DNA from: Sphingomonas sp. PL-96
GTDB taxonomy: Bacteria; Pseudomonadota; Alphaproteobacteria; Sphingomonadales; Sphingomonadaceae
Length of the DNA: 64,000 nucleotides
Direction: 5' to 3'
Assembly: GCF_020707215.1 (NCBI RefSeq)
Contig: NZ_JAJFET010000002.1
Location: 320,257 to 384,256 of the forward strand
Positions 50,618 through 59,826 of this stretch are shown here, piece by piece (the first letter of the stretch is position 1; each line of letters opens with the position of its first letter). The notes beneath the pieces were generated by a model that saw only the letters and a program-made list of their open reading frames with translations, did not search any database and was not told the DNA's origin. The translations under genes and the position numbers were made by a program.

Positions 50618-51898
50618 TCAGCGCGTCGGCGCGAGCGTCTCCAACCCGCCGAGATAGGGCTGCAGCGCGTCCGGCACGCCGACGCTGCCGTCCGCGCGTT
50701 GGTAGTTCTCCAGCACCGCCACCAGCGTGCGGCCGACCGCAAGCCCCGAGCCATTAAGCGTGTGGACGAAGCGGGTCGCCTTTTCACCCTCGGGACGGAA
50801 GCGCGCGTTCATGCGGCGACCTTGAAAATCGGTACAGGTCGAGCAGCTGGAAATCTCGCGGTAGCGGTCCTGCCCCGGCAGCCAGACCTCCAGATCGTAG
50901 GTGCGCGCCGCCGAGAAGCCCATGTCGCCGGTGCACAGCTTCATGCGGCGGAACGCCAGGCCCAGGCGGGTCAGGATGTCTTCGGCCGCGGCCGTCATGC
51001 GCTCATGCTCGGCTTCGGACTGTTCGGGCGTGGTGATGGAGACCATCTCCGCCTTTTCGAACTGGTGCTGGCGGATGAAGCCGCGGGTGTCGCGACCGGC
51101 CGCGCCTGCTTCCGAGCGGAAGCAGGCTGTCAGTGCGGTGAAGCGCAGCGGCAGCTCGGTCTCGGACAGGATCTTGCCCGAGACGATGTTGGTCAGGCTG
51201 ACTTCGGCGGTCGGGATCAGCCAGCGGCCGTCGGTGGTGCGGAACAGGTCCTCGGCGAATTTGGGCAATTGTCCGGTACCGAACATCGCCTCGTCGCGGA
51301 CCAGAAGCGGCGGCACTACCTGTTCGAAGCCATGCACCTCTGACAGCGTGTCGAGCATGAATTGGCCGAGCGCGCGGTGAAGGCGCGCAGCGCCGCCGCG
51401 GATCAGGGTGAAGCGCGCGCCGGAAAGCTCGGCACCGGTTTCGAAGTCCAGACCGATCGCCGGGCCGATCGCGTCATGCTCGCGCACTGCGAAGTCGAAG
51501 CTGGGGCGGGTGCCGCGTTCGTGGACCAGCGCATTGTCGTCCTCGTCCGCGCCCTCCGGCACGTCGGCGAGCGGCAGGTTCGGGATGATGGCGAGCCGGC
51601 CGGTGAGGTCTTCCCCTACGGTGCGCTCCTCCGCCTCCAGCGCGGGCATCCGCTCCTTGAGCAGCGCCACTTCCGCCATCAGTGCGGCGGCGGTTTCCTC
51701 GTCGCGCTTGGCCTTGGCCGCGCCGATCGCCTTGGACGCTTCGTTGCGGCGCGCCTGGCCCTGCTGCAACTCGGTCACCAGGGCGCGGCGACGCTCGTCC
51801 AGGGCCAGCAGCTCGGCCGAGGCCGCAGGCAGGCCTCGGCGGGCGAGCGCTGCGTCGAAGGCTGCGGGATCGTCGCGGATCAAACGGATGTCGTGCAT
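50618..51898 (-). CDS. serS: seryl-tRNA synthetase
   Basis: The 426-residue class II synthetase starts with the antiparallel coiled coil that contacts the tRNA (residues 30-105). It has motif 2 in [18 protein letters not shown] and motif 3 in [18 protein letters not shown], with [10 protein letters not shown] in between. The ATG at 51898 gives [18 protein letters not shown]. The same frame stays open upstream across the neighbouring genes, which is only a high-GC artefact. It is followed by the NlpD-like gene and the K+ channel in one direction. Confidence 0.97.
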   Translation of the reverse strand: MHDIRLIRDDPAAFDAALARRGLPAASAELLALDERRRALVTELQQGQARRNEASKAIGAAKAKRDEETAAALMAEVALLKERMPALEAEERTVGEDLTGRLAIIPNLPLADVPEGADEDDNALVHERGTRPSFDFAVREHDAIGPAIGLDFETGAELSGARFTLIRGGAARLHRALGQFMLDTLSEVHGFEQVVPPLLVRDEAMFGTGQLPKFAEDLFRTTDGRWLIPTAEVSLTNIVSGKILSETELPLRFTALTACFRSEAGAAGRDTRGFIRQHQFEKAEMVSITTPEQSEAEHERMTAAAEDILTRLGLAFRRMKLCTGDMGFSAARTYDLEVWLPGQDRYREISSCSTCTDFQGRRMNARFRPEGEKATRFVHTLNGSGLAVGRTLVAVLENYQRADGSVGVPDALQPYLGGLETLAPTR

Positions 51899-51951
51899 GG
51901 AGGCGGCTATGGCTTGCGCGCCTGCACCGTGCAACCCGCAAGCTCGGCCGC

Positions 51952-51976
51952 GAAACCGGGGGGTCACCGGTGCGTT
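51952..51976 (+). promoter_or_regulatory. candidate EcfG-type promoter for the host-attachment-family gene
   Basis: GAAAC and CGTT are separated by 16 bp, against GGAAC-N16/17-CGTT (8 of 9 positions), and lie about 33 bp before the ATG at 52010. Low information content, but the position is right. Confidence 0.3.
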
Positions 51977-52009
51977 GGGTTGGGAACTGGAACAAGAGGA
52001 GACCCTTCC

Positions 52010-52519
52010 ATGCAGATCCCCCACGACGCTTTCGTGCTGGTGGCCGACGGCCGCAAGATGCTGTTCCTGCGCAACGAGGGCGACGCGGCGCAGCCGAACC
52101 TGCAGGTAGAGGCCAAGGAAATCCACCCGAACCCCAAGGACAGCGACCAGAAGCGGGATGCTGCCGGCGGCGCTTCGTCCACCCAGACCGGCGCCAATGC
52201 GCCCGCGGTGGCGCAGGGCGGATCGATGCACGCCCAGGGCGGTGGCGCCCAGTTCGCGCCGTCGCGCGGCTCCTTTGAGGAGACCGACTTCCACCAGCTG
52301 GAGGAAGACCGCTTCGCTGCCGAGACCGCGGAGATGCTGCGCAAGCATGCGCTGGGCAACAAGTTCGAGTCGCTGATCGTGGTCGCACCGCCCCGCACCC
52401 TGGGTGAGCTGCGCAAACATTATCACAAGGAAGTGAGCAGCCGGCTGATCGGCGAGTTGGACAAGGACCTGACCGGGCATCCGGTCGATCAGATCGAGCA
52501 GCTGCTGCTGAACGCCTGA
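52010..52519 (+). CDS. host attachment family protein
   Basis: The 169-residue protein shows the Host_attach family pattern: an N-terminal [18 protein letters not shown] strand, a variable Gly/Ala/Gln-rich middle, an [37 protein letters not shown] block and the ending [10 protein letters not shown]. The family was named for Agrobacterium plant attachment, but members occur widely in non-pathogens, and the fold resembles a release-factor-like domain. No signal peptide is present. A bidirectional terminator follows, and an EcfG-like promoter candidate precedes it. Confidence 0.85.
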   Translation: MQIPHDAFVLVADGRKMLFLRNEGDAAQPNLQVEAKEIHPNPKDSDQKRDAAGGASSTQTGANAPAVAQGGSMHAQGGGAQFAPSRGSFEETDFHQLEEDRFAAETAEMLRKHALGNKFESLIVVAPPRTLGELRKHYHKEVSSRLIGELDKDLTGHPVDQIEQLLLNA

Positions 52520-52540
52520 CGCGCGGTAGCGAACACGACA

Positions 52541-52575
52541 AAAGGGCCGCGCGAGGCGATCGCGCGGCCCTTTTT
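52541..52575. terminator. bidirectional Rho-independent terminator
   Basis: GGGCCGCGCGA and TCGCGCGGCCC form a perfect 11-bp stem with a 5-base loop. TTTTT follows on the plus strand and an AAA run precedes it, which gives TTT on the minus strand. It separates two convergent genes and should stop both. Confidence 0.88.
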
Positions 52576-52613
52576 GCTGAGCGTTGCCGGAGCGAAGCCT
52601 GTGCCCCGGGGCG

Positions 52614-53498
52614 TCAGCCCTTTGGTTTGCGGGCGAAGCGCCGGCGGGCCAACAGCGCTGCGGCGGCGCCCCCGAACAGCAGCAGCATCGGCGGTGCCGG
52701 CACCGGCGCGGGCGGTCCCGGAGGATAGGTGCCGCCCGAACTGCTGGAGGTGGACGACGAGCTCGACGTGGAGGAGGATGTCGAGGTCGACGACCCTCCG
52801 GTGGAGGTCGACGTCGACGAGCCACCCGTGCTGGTGGAGCTGGAGGAGCCGCCAGTAGAGGTCGAAGTCGAAGATCCGCCGGTCGAGGTCGAGGATCCGC
52901 CCGTCGAAGTCGAGGACCCGCCCGTCGAGGTGGAGGACCCGCCTGTGGACGTCGACGAGCCGCCGGTCGAGGTGGAAGATCCGCCCGTAGAGGATCCACC
53001 GGTGGACGTGGAGGATCCACCGGTGGAGGTCGAGCCCCCGCTCGAACTGGAACTGGTGGTCGAGGAAATAACGATGCCGCTCGACCCGCCGCCGCTGCCC
53101 CCGAAGAAGCCGCCGCCGCCGAAGAAACCGCCGCCGCTGCCGCCAAATCCGCCGCCGCTCGTGCCGCCGACCACGACCGGACCGCCGCTGCCGCCGCCCG
53201 ACACCAGCGGAGCGTCGCCGCTCGACCCGACATAGGCCGGCGCGGGCGCCACGGGCTCGGGTGCACCGGCAACGGTCACGACCGGTGGCGGGCAGGCCTC
53301 GGTCACTACCGCCGGGTTGCGGAGCAGCCGCTTGCTGGGGCGGGGAACGCCACTGTACGCGACTCGCTTCTTTTCAACGAAGCGTTTGGTGATCCCGTAG
53401 CTTTGTGGGTTCTCGGCCACGTGCACGGCGCCTCCGCCCACCAGAGCGCCGCCGACGGCGCATGCGCAAAGTTTCGCCAAGGCCAACCGAACTGACAT
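52614..53498 (-). CDS. Gly/Ser/Thr-repeat surface protein with exosortase-type C-terminus
   Basis: The 294-residue protein starts with a hydrophobic export signal ([20 protein letters not shown]). A glycine-rich stretch (residues 100-140, [12 protein letters not shown] type) precedes about ten tandem GGSSTST-like units (residues 154-240) and a Ser/Thr run. The end is [20 protein letters not shown] followed by RRR, the sphingomonad variant of a PEP-CTERM anchor. The Ser/Thr repeats are likely O-glycosylation or linker surfaces. It has one cysteine pair near residues 11-13 and one Cys near 69. Function unknown. Confidence 0.8.
   Translation of the reverse strand: MSVRLALAKLCACAVGGALVGGGAVHVAENPQSYGITKRFVEKKRVAYSGVPRPSKRLLRNPAVVTEACPPPVVTVAGAPEPVAPAPAYVGSSGDAPLVSGGGSGGPVVVGGTSGGGFGGSGGGFFGGGGFFGGSGGGSSGIVISSTTSSSSSGGSTSTGGSSTSTGGSSTGGSSTSTGGSSTSTGGSSTSTGGSSTSTGGSSTSTGGSSTSTSTGGSSSSTSTGGSSTSTSTGGSSTSTSSSTSSSSSTSSSSGGTYPPGPPAPVPAPPMLLLFGGAAAALLARRRFARKPKG
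52779..53039. repeat. coding minisatellite, 21-bp unit
   Basis: About ten imperfect 21-bp units encode GGSSTST, some shortened to GGSST or lengthened to GGSSTSTST. Synonymous variation between units (GAGGTCGAC, GAAGTCGAG and similar on the plus strand) shows the array is not brand new. Units of this kind expand and contract by slippage. Confidence 0.85.
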
Positions 53499-53894
53499 GA
53501 TGCCACTCTTCTATATTATTGGCAGGAGTCGCGGTCCCCGGATGACGACCGCCGCACGCTCACACGCAGCCGGGCCAGCGCACCGTGACGAGCGTGACTC
53601 CGTTAACGCTTCTATAACCATCAGGACCCGCAGGAACATCCCTTTGCCGGTGATGGAGGGAGCCCTGTTCCGTTCTGGTACGGAACCCGGATAGGTCTGC
53701 GATGGCCGCGGTTCAGTGCGCGGCCAAGTTCTCGGCACCGCTGCAACAGAATATCCCCGCCTTCAGATAGGGAAATCCCGGGTTTTACAGTGCTTGTGGC
53801 GCTTGTGATGACGTACCCTTGCCAGTATAGGCGCGGCAGCAACAGGCGGTCCCCGCCAGTACGTTCGGGTGGGAGACCGGGGTGGAGAGTGGGG
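53499..53894. other. 396-bp intergenic region upstream of dksA
   Basis: I find no gene here. It is the divergent control region of the repeat surface protein and dksA. It has an AT-richer stretch at the surface-protein start, a small inverted repeat (TTCCGTTCTGGTACGGAA, 53668-53685) and a promoter candidate at 53803-53831. Confidence 0.5.
53803..53831 (+). promoter_or_regulatory. candidate promoter of dksA
   Basis: TTGTGA and TATAGG are separated by exactly 17 bp and lie about 64 bp before the dksA ATG. A good housekeeping-sigma shape in an otherwise GC-rich region. Confidence 0.45.
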
Positions 53895-54362
53895 ATGGCA
53901 AGTGTATTCGATTTGACCGGGCAGTCTGACACACCGCCCGCGGCCGCGAATGATCAGTTGGCAGACGGCTATCGTCCGAGTGCGGACGAGCCGTTCATGA
54001 ACCTGCGACAGCAGGCCTATTTCCGACAGAAACTGCTCGCGTGGAAGGATGCGATTCACCGCGAGGCCCAGGGTACCCTTTCCCAGCTGCAGGTGGATTC
54101 GCTGCGGGAGGCGGACCTTACCGATCGCGCTTCGAGCGAGACCGACTGGTCGATCGAACTGCGCACTCGCGACCGCCAGCGCAAGCTCATCGCCAAGATT
54201 GACGCCGCACTGCGCCGGATCGAGGACGGCGAATATGGCTATTGCGAAGTAACCGGCGAACCGATCTCGCTTGGCCGGCTGGAGGCCCGCCCGATCGCGA
54301 CCATGACCGTCGAGGCACAGGAGCGGCACGAGCGCCAGGAAAAGGTTTCGCGCGAGGAGTAG
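53895..54362 (+). CDS. dksA: DksA-type RNA polymerase-binding factor, single-cysteine form
   Basis: DksA inserts its coiled coil into the RNA polymerase secondary channel and works with ppGpp in the stringent response. The 155-residue protein has the coiled-coil tip motif D-x-x-D-x-A (Asp74, Asp77, Ala79 in ADLTDRAS) and the C-terminal zinc-finger fold (GEYGYCEVTGEPISLGRLEA). Only one of the four usual cysteines remains (Cys117); Thr120, Thr138 and Ala141 occupy the other positions. Cys-poor forms of this kind occur in alphaproteobacteria and work without zinc. ATG 53895 lies inside a GGGGATGG context after a GGAGAG site. Confidence 0.9.
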   Translation: MASVFDLTGQSDTPPAAANDQLADGYRPSADEPFMNLRQQAYFRQKLLAWKDAIHREAQGTLSQLQVDSLREADLTDRASSETDWSIELRTRDRQRKLIAKIDAALRRIEDGEYGYCEVTGEPISLGRLEARPIATMTVEAQERHERQEKVSREE

Positions 54363-54426
54363 CGACATCCCGGCGCGGGGTTAACCCTTGCGTAAGGACT
54401 TGCTGGTTGAGGTCTGCCGAAGCCCC

Positions 54427-54792
54427 GTGTTCGGAGTAGATAGGATCAGCGAGATTTCTTCCCCCGATAGCTTGCGCAAACGGTCGCAGGACCGCGACAG
54501 CCTGCTGCTCACCGCCACCTTGCGGCGCGTCGGGCGGGGGGCCCCGGTGCCGGTGCGGATCCGCAACCTGTCGGCCGGCGGGCTGATGGCGGAGCACGGG
54601 CCGGTGCTGCCGGTCGGTGCCGAAGTCGAGATCGAATTGCGCAGCCTCGGCCTGGTCCGCGGCACGGTGGCATGGTCTGCCGAGGGCCGCGTCGGCATCG
54701 CCTTCGACGAGGAAATCGATCCCAAGGCGGTACGCAAGCCGGTGACGGTGCGCGCGCCTGGCGAGGAGAAGCCGCTCAAGCGCCCGCTCTGA
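54427..54792 (+). CDS. PilZ domain protein with full c-di-GMP motif
   Basis: A small PilZ protein with both c-di-GMP signatures: R-x-x-x-R in KRSQDRDS and N-x-S-x-x-G in RNLSAGGLMAEHGP, then the barrel strands VEIELRSLGLVRGTVAWSAE and VGIAFDEEID. It is therefore a probable c-di-GMP receptor. The start is uncertain: GTG 54427 (121 residues) is given, but the frame is open back to a TTG at 54388 and neither has a strong ribosome-binding site. It follows dksA by 64 bp and may share its transcript. Confidence 0.8.
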   Translation: MFGVDRISEISSPDSLRKRSQDRDSLLLTATLRRVGRGAPVPVRIRNLSAGGLMAEHGPVLPVGAEVEIELRSLGLVRGTVAWSAEGRVGIAFDEEIDPKAVRKPVTVRAPGEEKPLKRPL

Positions 54793-54891
54793 ACGCTCCC
54801 GGGCTTCGCCGACTGGGGTTCTGGTTCAAGACGCAGCGGCTTCTGCGTGGGCGGAGTAGGGCGCGGGCCGGATCGACCCGCGCCGCGGGGA

Positions 54892-55047
54892 TCACTGGGC
54901 CGTGATCTCTTGCTTGAGCTGCAGCTTGCGCTTCTTGAGCGTCGCCAGCGTTTCCTGATCCGGGGAGGGGCGCCGCGACTCGGCGAGGATCTGGCTATCG
55001 AGCAGTGCGTGCTTGGCCTCAAGAGCGGCAAGATGGGCGGTCTGCAT
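54892..55047 (-). CDS. YdcH/DUF465 family small protein (51 aa)
   Basis: The frame encodes 51 residues starting MQTAHLAALEAKHALLDSQI and ending LKKRKLQLKQEITAQ. The L-K-x-R-K-L-x-L-K-x-E-I helix is the DUF465 signature, and the whole protein is a helical hairpin. I read ATG at 55047 and TGA at 54892-54894. Its role is unknown; members often sit near cell-envelope and cell-cycle genes. It is divergent from a second DUF465 gene 150 bp away. Confidence 0.8.
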   Translation of the reverse strand: MQTAHLAALEAKHALLDSQILAESRRPSPDQETLATLKKRKLQLKQEITAQ

Positions 55048-55197
55048 GGATGCAATCCTTTGCTGTTGGTGGGGGAGGGGTAGTTAGAACACTTGGCGCG
55101 TCACTTGTCTCCGGCACTTGCCGACGCTTTCGATGCGCCGTGCGGAAAGTGCAGACGGAGCGTTGCACCGTCCGGCCGCACAGGCAATGGTCCGCGC

Positions 55198-55395
55198 ATG
55201 CAGGATCCCGAGATCATGAGCCAGCTGGAGCAACTGCGGGTCGAGCACCGCGACCTGGACGATGCCATTGCCGCCCTGTCGGCTCAGGCCAGACCCGATC
55301 AGATGCAGATCGCGCGGCTGAAACGCCGCAAGCTGCGCCTGCGCGACGAGATCGCGCTGCTGGAGGATCAGTTGATCCCCGACATCATCGCCTGA
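55198..55395 (+). CDS. YdcH/DUF465 family small protein (65 aa)
   Basis: The 65-residue protein (MQDPEIMSQLEQLRVEHRDL start) carries the family helix RLKRRKLRLRDEIALLEDQL. It is a paralogue of the 51-residue gene on the other strand, transcribed divergently, and leads into an RcdA-like gene 63 bp later. Two DUF465 genes back to back are typical of sphingomonads. ATG 55198 is chosen because it starts the conserved helix; the open frame upstream is unsupported. Confidence 0.85.
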   Translation: MQDPEIMSQLEQLRVEHRDLDDAIAALSAQARPDQMQIARLKRRKLRLRDEIALLEDQLIPDIIA

Positions 55396-55458
55396 GGACG
55401 GTTCCAGACCGGGACGGCCACAGGATCTGCCCGGTTTCGTGACGTGGGTGCTTGTGGC

Positions 55459-55923
55459 ATGCCGTGGTCCATGGACCGTTTCGCCCCGCCTCCTGCGCTC
55501 CACCACCGCCTGGTGGCGCCACTGCACGTCGAGGCGATGTTGCTGGCGGACGAGGCGAGGGCTTATTTCGACGCAGCCGGCAAGCACGAGCGCAGCTGCC
55601 TTGATCCGGTGGCGCGCGTCGCCTTTTCCTGCGAGTCGCTGAAGCTCACCACCCGATTGATGCACGTCATCGCCTGGCTGCTGACCCAGCGCGCGCGGGA
55701 GGCGGGGGAGCTGGAGGGTCGCACGCAGCCAGCTGCTAGCCTCGGCCCGGCGCAGGACACGGCGGACGCTGTGCTCGTGGAGCTGCCCGATGCGGCGCGC
55801 GTGCTCGTCGAGGCGAGCATCGACCTCTACCGCCGCGTTCAGCGGCTCGACGATGCGCAGGCTGCGGCCGCATCGAGCAGCCCGGCCCGGTTGATGCTCG
55901 ACAGGCTATCGGCGCGCTTCTGA
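55459..55923 (+). CDS. RcdA-like DUF1465 protein
   Basis: The 154-residue helical protein fits DUF1465, the family of Caulobacter RcdA. The conserved core is ADEARAYFDAAGKHERSCLDPVARVAFSCESLKLTTRLMHVIAWLL, followed by the C-terminal helix LIDLYRR-type segment (EASIDLYRRVQRLDD). RcdA is an adaptor that helps ClpXP degrade CtrA and other substrates at the pole, which links it to clpP-clpX in this window. The start could be GTG 55444, ATG 55459 or ATG 55471; none has a clear ribosome-binding site. Confidence 0.75.
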   Translation: MPWSMDRFAPPPALHHRLVAPLHVEAMLLADEARAYFDAAGKHERSCLDPVARVAFSCESLKLTTRLMHVIAWLLTQRAREAGELEGRTQPAASLGPAQDTADAVLVELPDAARVLVEASIDLYRRVQRLDDAQAAAASSSPARLMLDRLSARF

Positions 55924-55930
55924 GCGGCGG

Positions 55931-57283
55931 CTAGAGCAGCCCTGACACCTGACCCAGCAGCACGCAGTTCAGGACGATCACCGCGGCACAAATGCTCCAC
56001 GCAGCGACCTTCAGGATCGGGCCATTGGCGAAGCTGCCCATGCGCCGACGATCGCTGGTGATCTGCACAAGCGGATAGACGGCGAACGGCAGCTGCAGGC
56101 TGAGCACCACCTGGCTGGCGAGCAGCAGCTGCGCAGTGCCGCTCGCGCCATACCAGGTTGCCGCAGCGGCGGCCGGACCGATGGCGATCAGCCGCGTGAC
56201 CATCCGCCGCAACCAGACCGGCATGCGCAGGTCCAGAAAGCCCTCCATCACGATCTGCCCGGCAAGCGTGCCGGTCAGCGTCGAGTTCTGCCCGGAGGCG
56301 AGCAGCGCCACGCCGAACAGGATGCTGGCAACGCCCGCGCCGAGCATCGGCGTCAGCAGCGCATAGGCGTCCTGGATCTCGGCCACGTCGGTGCGACCGG
56401 CGGTGTGAAAGGTGGCGGCCGCCAGCACCAGGATCGCGCCGTTGATGAACAGCGCCAGCATCAGCGCAACCGAGCTGTCGATGGTCGCGAGCTTCACCGC
56501 TTCGCGCCGCCCTTCCGGCGAACGGTCGAAGCGCCGGGTCTGTACGATGGAGGAGTGGAGGTAGAGGTTGTGGGGCATGACGGTCGCACCCAGGATGCCG
56601 ATCGCCACATAGAGCATCGCGGGGTTGGTGAGAATTTCCGGGCGCGGGATGAGGCCTGTGGCGATGCCGGCGAGACTGGGCTGGGCCAGGAACAGCTCGA
56701 CCGTGAAGCAGCCCGCGATGATGAGCAGCAGGGCGACGATGAACGCCTCCAACTTGCGAAAGCCATAGCGCTGGAGAAGCAGGATCAGCATCACGTCGAC
56801 CGCGGTCAGGCAGACGCCTAGCGTCAGCGGAATACCGAACAGCAGCTGGAGCGCGATGGCGGTGCCGATCACCTCCGCCAGGTCGCACGCGATGATCGCA
56901 AGCTCGCACAACACCCACAGCATCCAGCGGACGGGCGGCGAATAGGCCTCCCGACACGCCTGGGCGAGATCGAGCTCGGTCACGATGCCGAGCTTGGCCG
57001 AGAGTGCCTGCAGCACCATCGCCATGAGGTTGGAGATCAGGATGACCGACAGCAGGGTGTAGCCGAACGCAGATCCACCCGCGAGGTCGGTCGCCCAGTT
57101 GCCGGGATCCATATAGCCGACCGCGACCAGATAGCCGGGGCCGGCAAAGGCGCCGAGCTTGCGCCAGAAACCGGCGGTGCCGGTGGGAACGCGGATACTG
57201 CGGTTCGCACCGGCCAGGCTCGGCCGGTGCGACGGAGCAACACCTCCAGCGATGGTTGACGAACTCGCCGGAGGTGGGGTCAT
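55931..57283 (-). CDS. mntH: Nramp family divalent metal transporter
   Basis: The 450-residue protein has eleven or so membrane helices and the Nramp signatures: [19 protein letters not shown] in helix 1 (the metal-binding Asp/Asn) and [17 protein letters not shown] in helix 6 (Met and the transport motif). It should import Mn2+ or Fe2+ with protons. A 38-residue Pro/Ser-rich cytoplasmic N-terminus precedes helix 1. No MntR or Fur box was seen at the start. It is convergent with the RcdA-like gene and downstream of the ferritin-like pair on the same strand. Confidence 0.95.
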   Translation of the reverse strand: MTPPPASSSTIAGGVAPSHRPSLAGANRSIRVPTGTAGFWRKLGAFAGPGYLVAVGYMDPGNWATDLAGGSAFGYTLLSVILISNLMAMVLQALSAKLGIVTELDLAQACREAYSPPVRWMLWVLCELAIIACDLAEVIGTAIALQLLFGIPLTLGVCLTAVDVMLILLLQRYGFRKLEAFIVALLLIIAGCFTVELFLAQPSLAGIATGLIPRPEILTNPAMLYVAIGILGATVMPHNLYLHSSIVQTRRFDRSPEGRREAVKLATIDSSVALMLALFINGAILVLAAATFHTAGRTDVAEIQDAYALLTPMLGAGVASILFGVALLASGQNSTLTGTLAGQIVMEGFLDLRMPVWLRRMVTRLIAIGPAAAAATWYGASGTAQLLLASQVVLSLQLPFAVYPLVQITSDRRRMGSFANGPILKVAAWSICAAVIVLNCVLLGQVSGLL

Positions 57284-57324
57284 GCAGTCCTCTTTTCTTG
57301 ACGCCTGCCCACTGGAAGGCGAGG

Positions 57325-58350
57325 TCAGGTGGCGACGCTCGAGTTGACCACGCCGTTGACGCCATTGGGGAAGAAGCCGCCCTTGGTCGCAGCCGCGTTG
57401 GTCAGGTACGCGATGTTGAGCACCTGATACGGGCTACGAGCAAAGGCGATGCCGGTTCCGTCCGACGGCACGATGTTCGACGCGCCGTTCACCATCTTGA
57501 CGCCCTGGTCGATATCGCCGCTGCCATCCAGCGTGTCGCGGGCGGTCGAGATCTTCTCGCTCGCCTCGACAAGGCTCGGCGTGTCGACACCCTTGCGGTA
57601 CAACACAGTGCGGATCAGGCCCGCGTGATAGGCCTCCGCCGCCTGGATGCCGGCAGTCGCGTCGATGTAGCTGGTCGTCGCGAGATAGCCGATCGCGCCC
57701 TTGTATGCGGAGACGCCGACATCCTCGAACAGGAAGGCGGCGAGCAGGAAGTTCTCGTCGCTGGCGTAGGGATCGAAGGGCTGGCCCGTTTCGATCAAGC
57801 CGGCAGCCACTGCCGCGGCGGCAAAAGCGCCGGTGGCTGCCGGGCTCAGGTCGATCGCCGGCTGGGCGATCGCGGCCGTGCCGAGCGTCCGGCGCAGGAA
57901 GGCGACATGGCCCTGCTCGTCCGCCGCAATCTCGCGCGCGTAGCGCGCAACGAGCGGGTCGGTGAACGTGACCTGCCGGCCGCCGGTTGCCGCGCCAGCG
58001 GTGCCGGTGCCCGACAGCAGCCCTGCGGCCAATCCCGTACCGTTGGCCGCGAAGGAATAGAATTGCGCCTCGAGATATTCGAGGTTGAGCGCGAAGTTGA
58101 GGATGTCCGCCTCGGTCACCGTGATGGTGGCAGAGGGGGTCGGCGTCGGGGTCGGCGTCGGCGTGGCGGTCGCGGTCACCGTCACGGTGCCGCTGTCGTC
58201 GTCATCGTCGTCGCTGCCGCATGCCGACAACACCGCTGCACCGGCCGCGGCGATGCCGAAGCCGCTGGCGTAGCGGAAGAATTCGCGGCGCTCCGCCCGA
58301 CGCTTGTCGGCGGCTTCGAGCACCTGCTGGAGAGAGTCCTGCTGATCCAT
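57325..58350 (-). CDS. ferritin-like Tat lipoprotein, copy A
   Basis: The 341-residue protein has a twin-arginine signal [20 protein letters not shown] ending in the lipobox LSAC, then a poly-Asp and a (TP)n linker (residues 48-72). The ferritin-like domain has [51 protein letters not shown] and [15 protein letters not shown], with Glu and His at the expected di-iron spacing. Related proteins are anchored in the envelope and of unknown role, possibly metal storage or oxidative-stress defence. A paralogue lies 25 bp upstream, and mntH downstream on the same strand. Confidence 0.85.
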   Translation of the reverse strand: MDQQDSLQQVLEAADKRRAERREFFRYASGFGIAAAGAAVLSACGSDDDDDDSGTVTVTATATPTPTPTPTPSATITVTEADILNFALNLEYLEAQFYSFAANGTGLAAGLLSGTGTAGAATGGRQVTFTDPLVARYAREIAADEQGHVAFLRRTLGTAAIAQPAIDLSPAATGAFAAAAVAAGLIETGQPFDPYASDENFLLAAFLFEDVGVSAYKGAIGYLATTSYIDATAGIQAAEAYHAGLIRTVLYRKGVDTPSLVEASEKISTARDTLDGSGDIDQGVKMVNGASNIVPSDGTGIAFARSPYQVLNIAYLTNAAATKGGFFPNGVNGVVNSSVAT

Positions 58351-58375
58351 GATGAGCTTCCTGGCTGTCGGTGCG

Positions 58376-59377
58376 TCAGTTGGCGATGCTGGTCTTGATC
58401 GAGCCGTTCACCCCGCTCGGGAAGAAGCCGCCCTTGTCCGCTGCCGCTGCGTTCGTGAACAGGACGTTGAGCGTCTGTTGGGGCGAGCGGCCCAGCACGA
58501 GCCCGTCGGCGTTGGCCGGCACGATGTTGCTGGCATCGCCGACATCGCTGATACCCTGGTCGAGATCGGCACTGCCGTCATAGCTGTCACGCGCGTTCGA
58601 CAAACCGTCTGCGCGCGTGATCAGCGTCGGGTCCGCCGCACCCTTGGTGTAGAGCGTCGTGCGGATCATCGCGGCATGATAGCCTTCTACCGACATCAGG
58701 CCGCTGACGACCTGGAGGAGCGTGCTGCTGCTCAGAAGCGTCGCGGTGCCGCGATAGGCGCTGACGCCCAGGTCCTCCAGCAGGAAGGCCGCGAGCAGGA
58801 AGTTCGCATCATTGGCGTACGGGTTGAAGCTTTCGCCGGTGCCGATGATTCCGGCCGCACGCGCGATCGTCGAAAAGGCGCTGGTGGCGCTGACGCTCAG
58901 GTCGATCGCCGGCTGCGCGACGGCAGCGGTGCCCAGCGCCCCGCGCATGAACTGCACATGGGCCAACTGGTCCTGCGCGATCTCGGCCGCCATCTGACCG
59001 ACCACGGCATCGGTGAAGGTCACCTTGGCCCCGCCGGAAACCGCGCCTGCCGTGCCGGTGCCCGTAATCAGGTCCGCCGCCAAGCCGGTGCCCGTGGTCG
59101 CCAGCGCATAGAATTGCGCCTGGAGATACTCGATGTGGAGCAGGAAGTTGAGCAGGTCGGCATCGCTGACGCCGCTGCTGGCGGAAGTCGTCGGCGTGGG
59201 CGTGGGCGTGGGCGTCGCAGTGCCGCCGTCATCGTCACCGCCGCCGCAGGCGCCGACCAGCGCCGCACCCGCCGCTGCAACGGTGAACCCGCCCGCATAC
59301 CGCAGGAAGTCGCGGCGCTCGGCGCGTCGCCGCTCCTGTGCTTCCAGAAGTCCGTCCAGCCCCGTGTCGTCGCTCAT
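58376..59377 (-). CDS. ferritin-like Tat lipoprotein, copy B
   Basis: A 333-residue paralogue of the preceding gene with the same layout: RR signal (ERRDFLRYAGGFTVAAAGAA), lipobox VGAC, Gly/Asp and (TP)n linker, and a ferritin-like domain with FLLHIEYLQAQFYAL, EIAQDQLAHVQFMRGAL, FLLEDLGVSAYRG and EGYHAAMIRTTLY. The di-iron ligands are mostly kept, but a Glu of copy A's AADEQGH is Gln here (AQDQLAH). ATG 59377 follows GGGAGGCG; the TTG just before it is not needed. The pair arose by tandem duplication. Confidence 0.85.
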   Translation of the reverse strand: MSDDTGLDGLLEAQERRRAERRDFLRYAGGFTVAAAGAALVGACGGGDDDGGTATPTPTPTPTTSASSGVSDADLLNFLLHIEYLQAQFYALATTGTGLAADLITGTGTAGAVSGGAKVTFTDAVVGQMAAEIAQDQLAHVQFMRGALGTAAVAQPAIDLSVSATSAFSTIARAAGIIGTGESFNPYANDANFLLAAFLLEDLGVSAYRGTATLLSSSTLLQVVSGLMSVEGYHAAMIRTTLYTKGAADPTLITRADGLSNARDSYDGSADLDQGISDVGDASNIVPANADGLVLGRSPQQTLNVLFTNAAAADKGGFFPSGVNGSIKTSIAN

Positions 59378-59642
59378 CAACGCCTCCCAATGAACACGCC
59401 GGTCCGCTGCTTCGCGGCTCGCCGCGCTCAGCTCCCGACGGCACGGTGCTGCCCCGCCTGGCAGGCGGGTCGTCCGTGTCCGAGCCGATGCTGTTACCGG
59501 CGAACGCGGCGATTACCAACCATCTTTCGGTATGTCGAAGGGGCAGGCGGGGGATGCGCAGGCAGCGCGGGAGAATGGCTGCGCAGGCCGTGCGGATGCA
59601 CCTGGCTCGTCAGGGATGATCAGGATCATCGATCGCGGAAGG

Positions 59643-59718
<76 letters not shown>

Positions 59719-59826
59719 GTCGCCTTTGGCGAGGGCGGTGGGCCAGGCCCTCCGCGTTGGAGGCGGCCAACTAGCAGCGGCCTCCAGAGCTGCCAACCCC
59801 AAAAATGCAGGGCCGGCGATTTTTTA

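Noticed and set aside
52010..52519. Host attachment protein considered as part of a prophage or plant-interaction island
   Set aside because: The family is widespread in ordinary proteobacteria and no phage or secretion genes are near. The name comes from one Agrobacterium study.
52779..53039. Repeat array considered as a CRISPR
   Set aside because: Units are contiguous 21-bp coding repeats with no unique spacers and no cas genes nearby.
50618..53272. A single 884-codon frame suggesting a fusion of a repeat protein with SerRS
   Set aside because: The upstream half is an out-of-frame reading of the host-attachment and repeat-protein region. SerRS starts normally at 51898.
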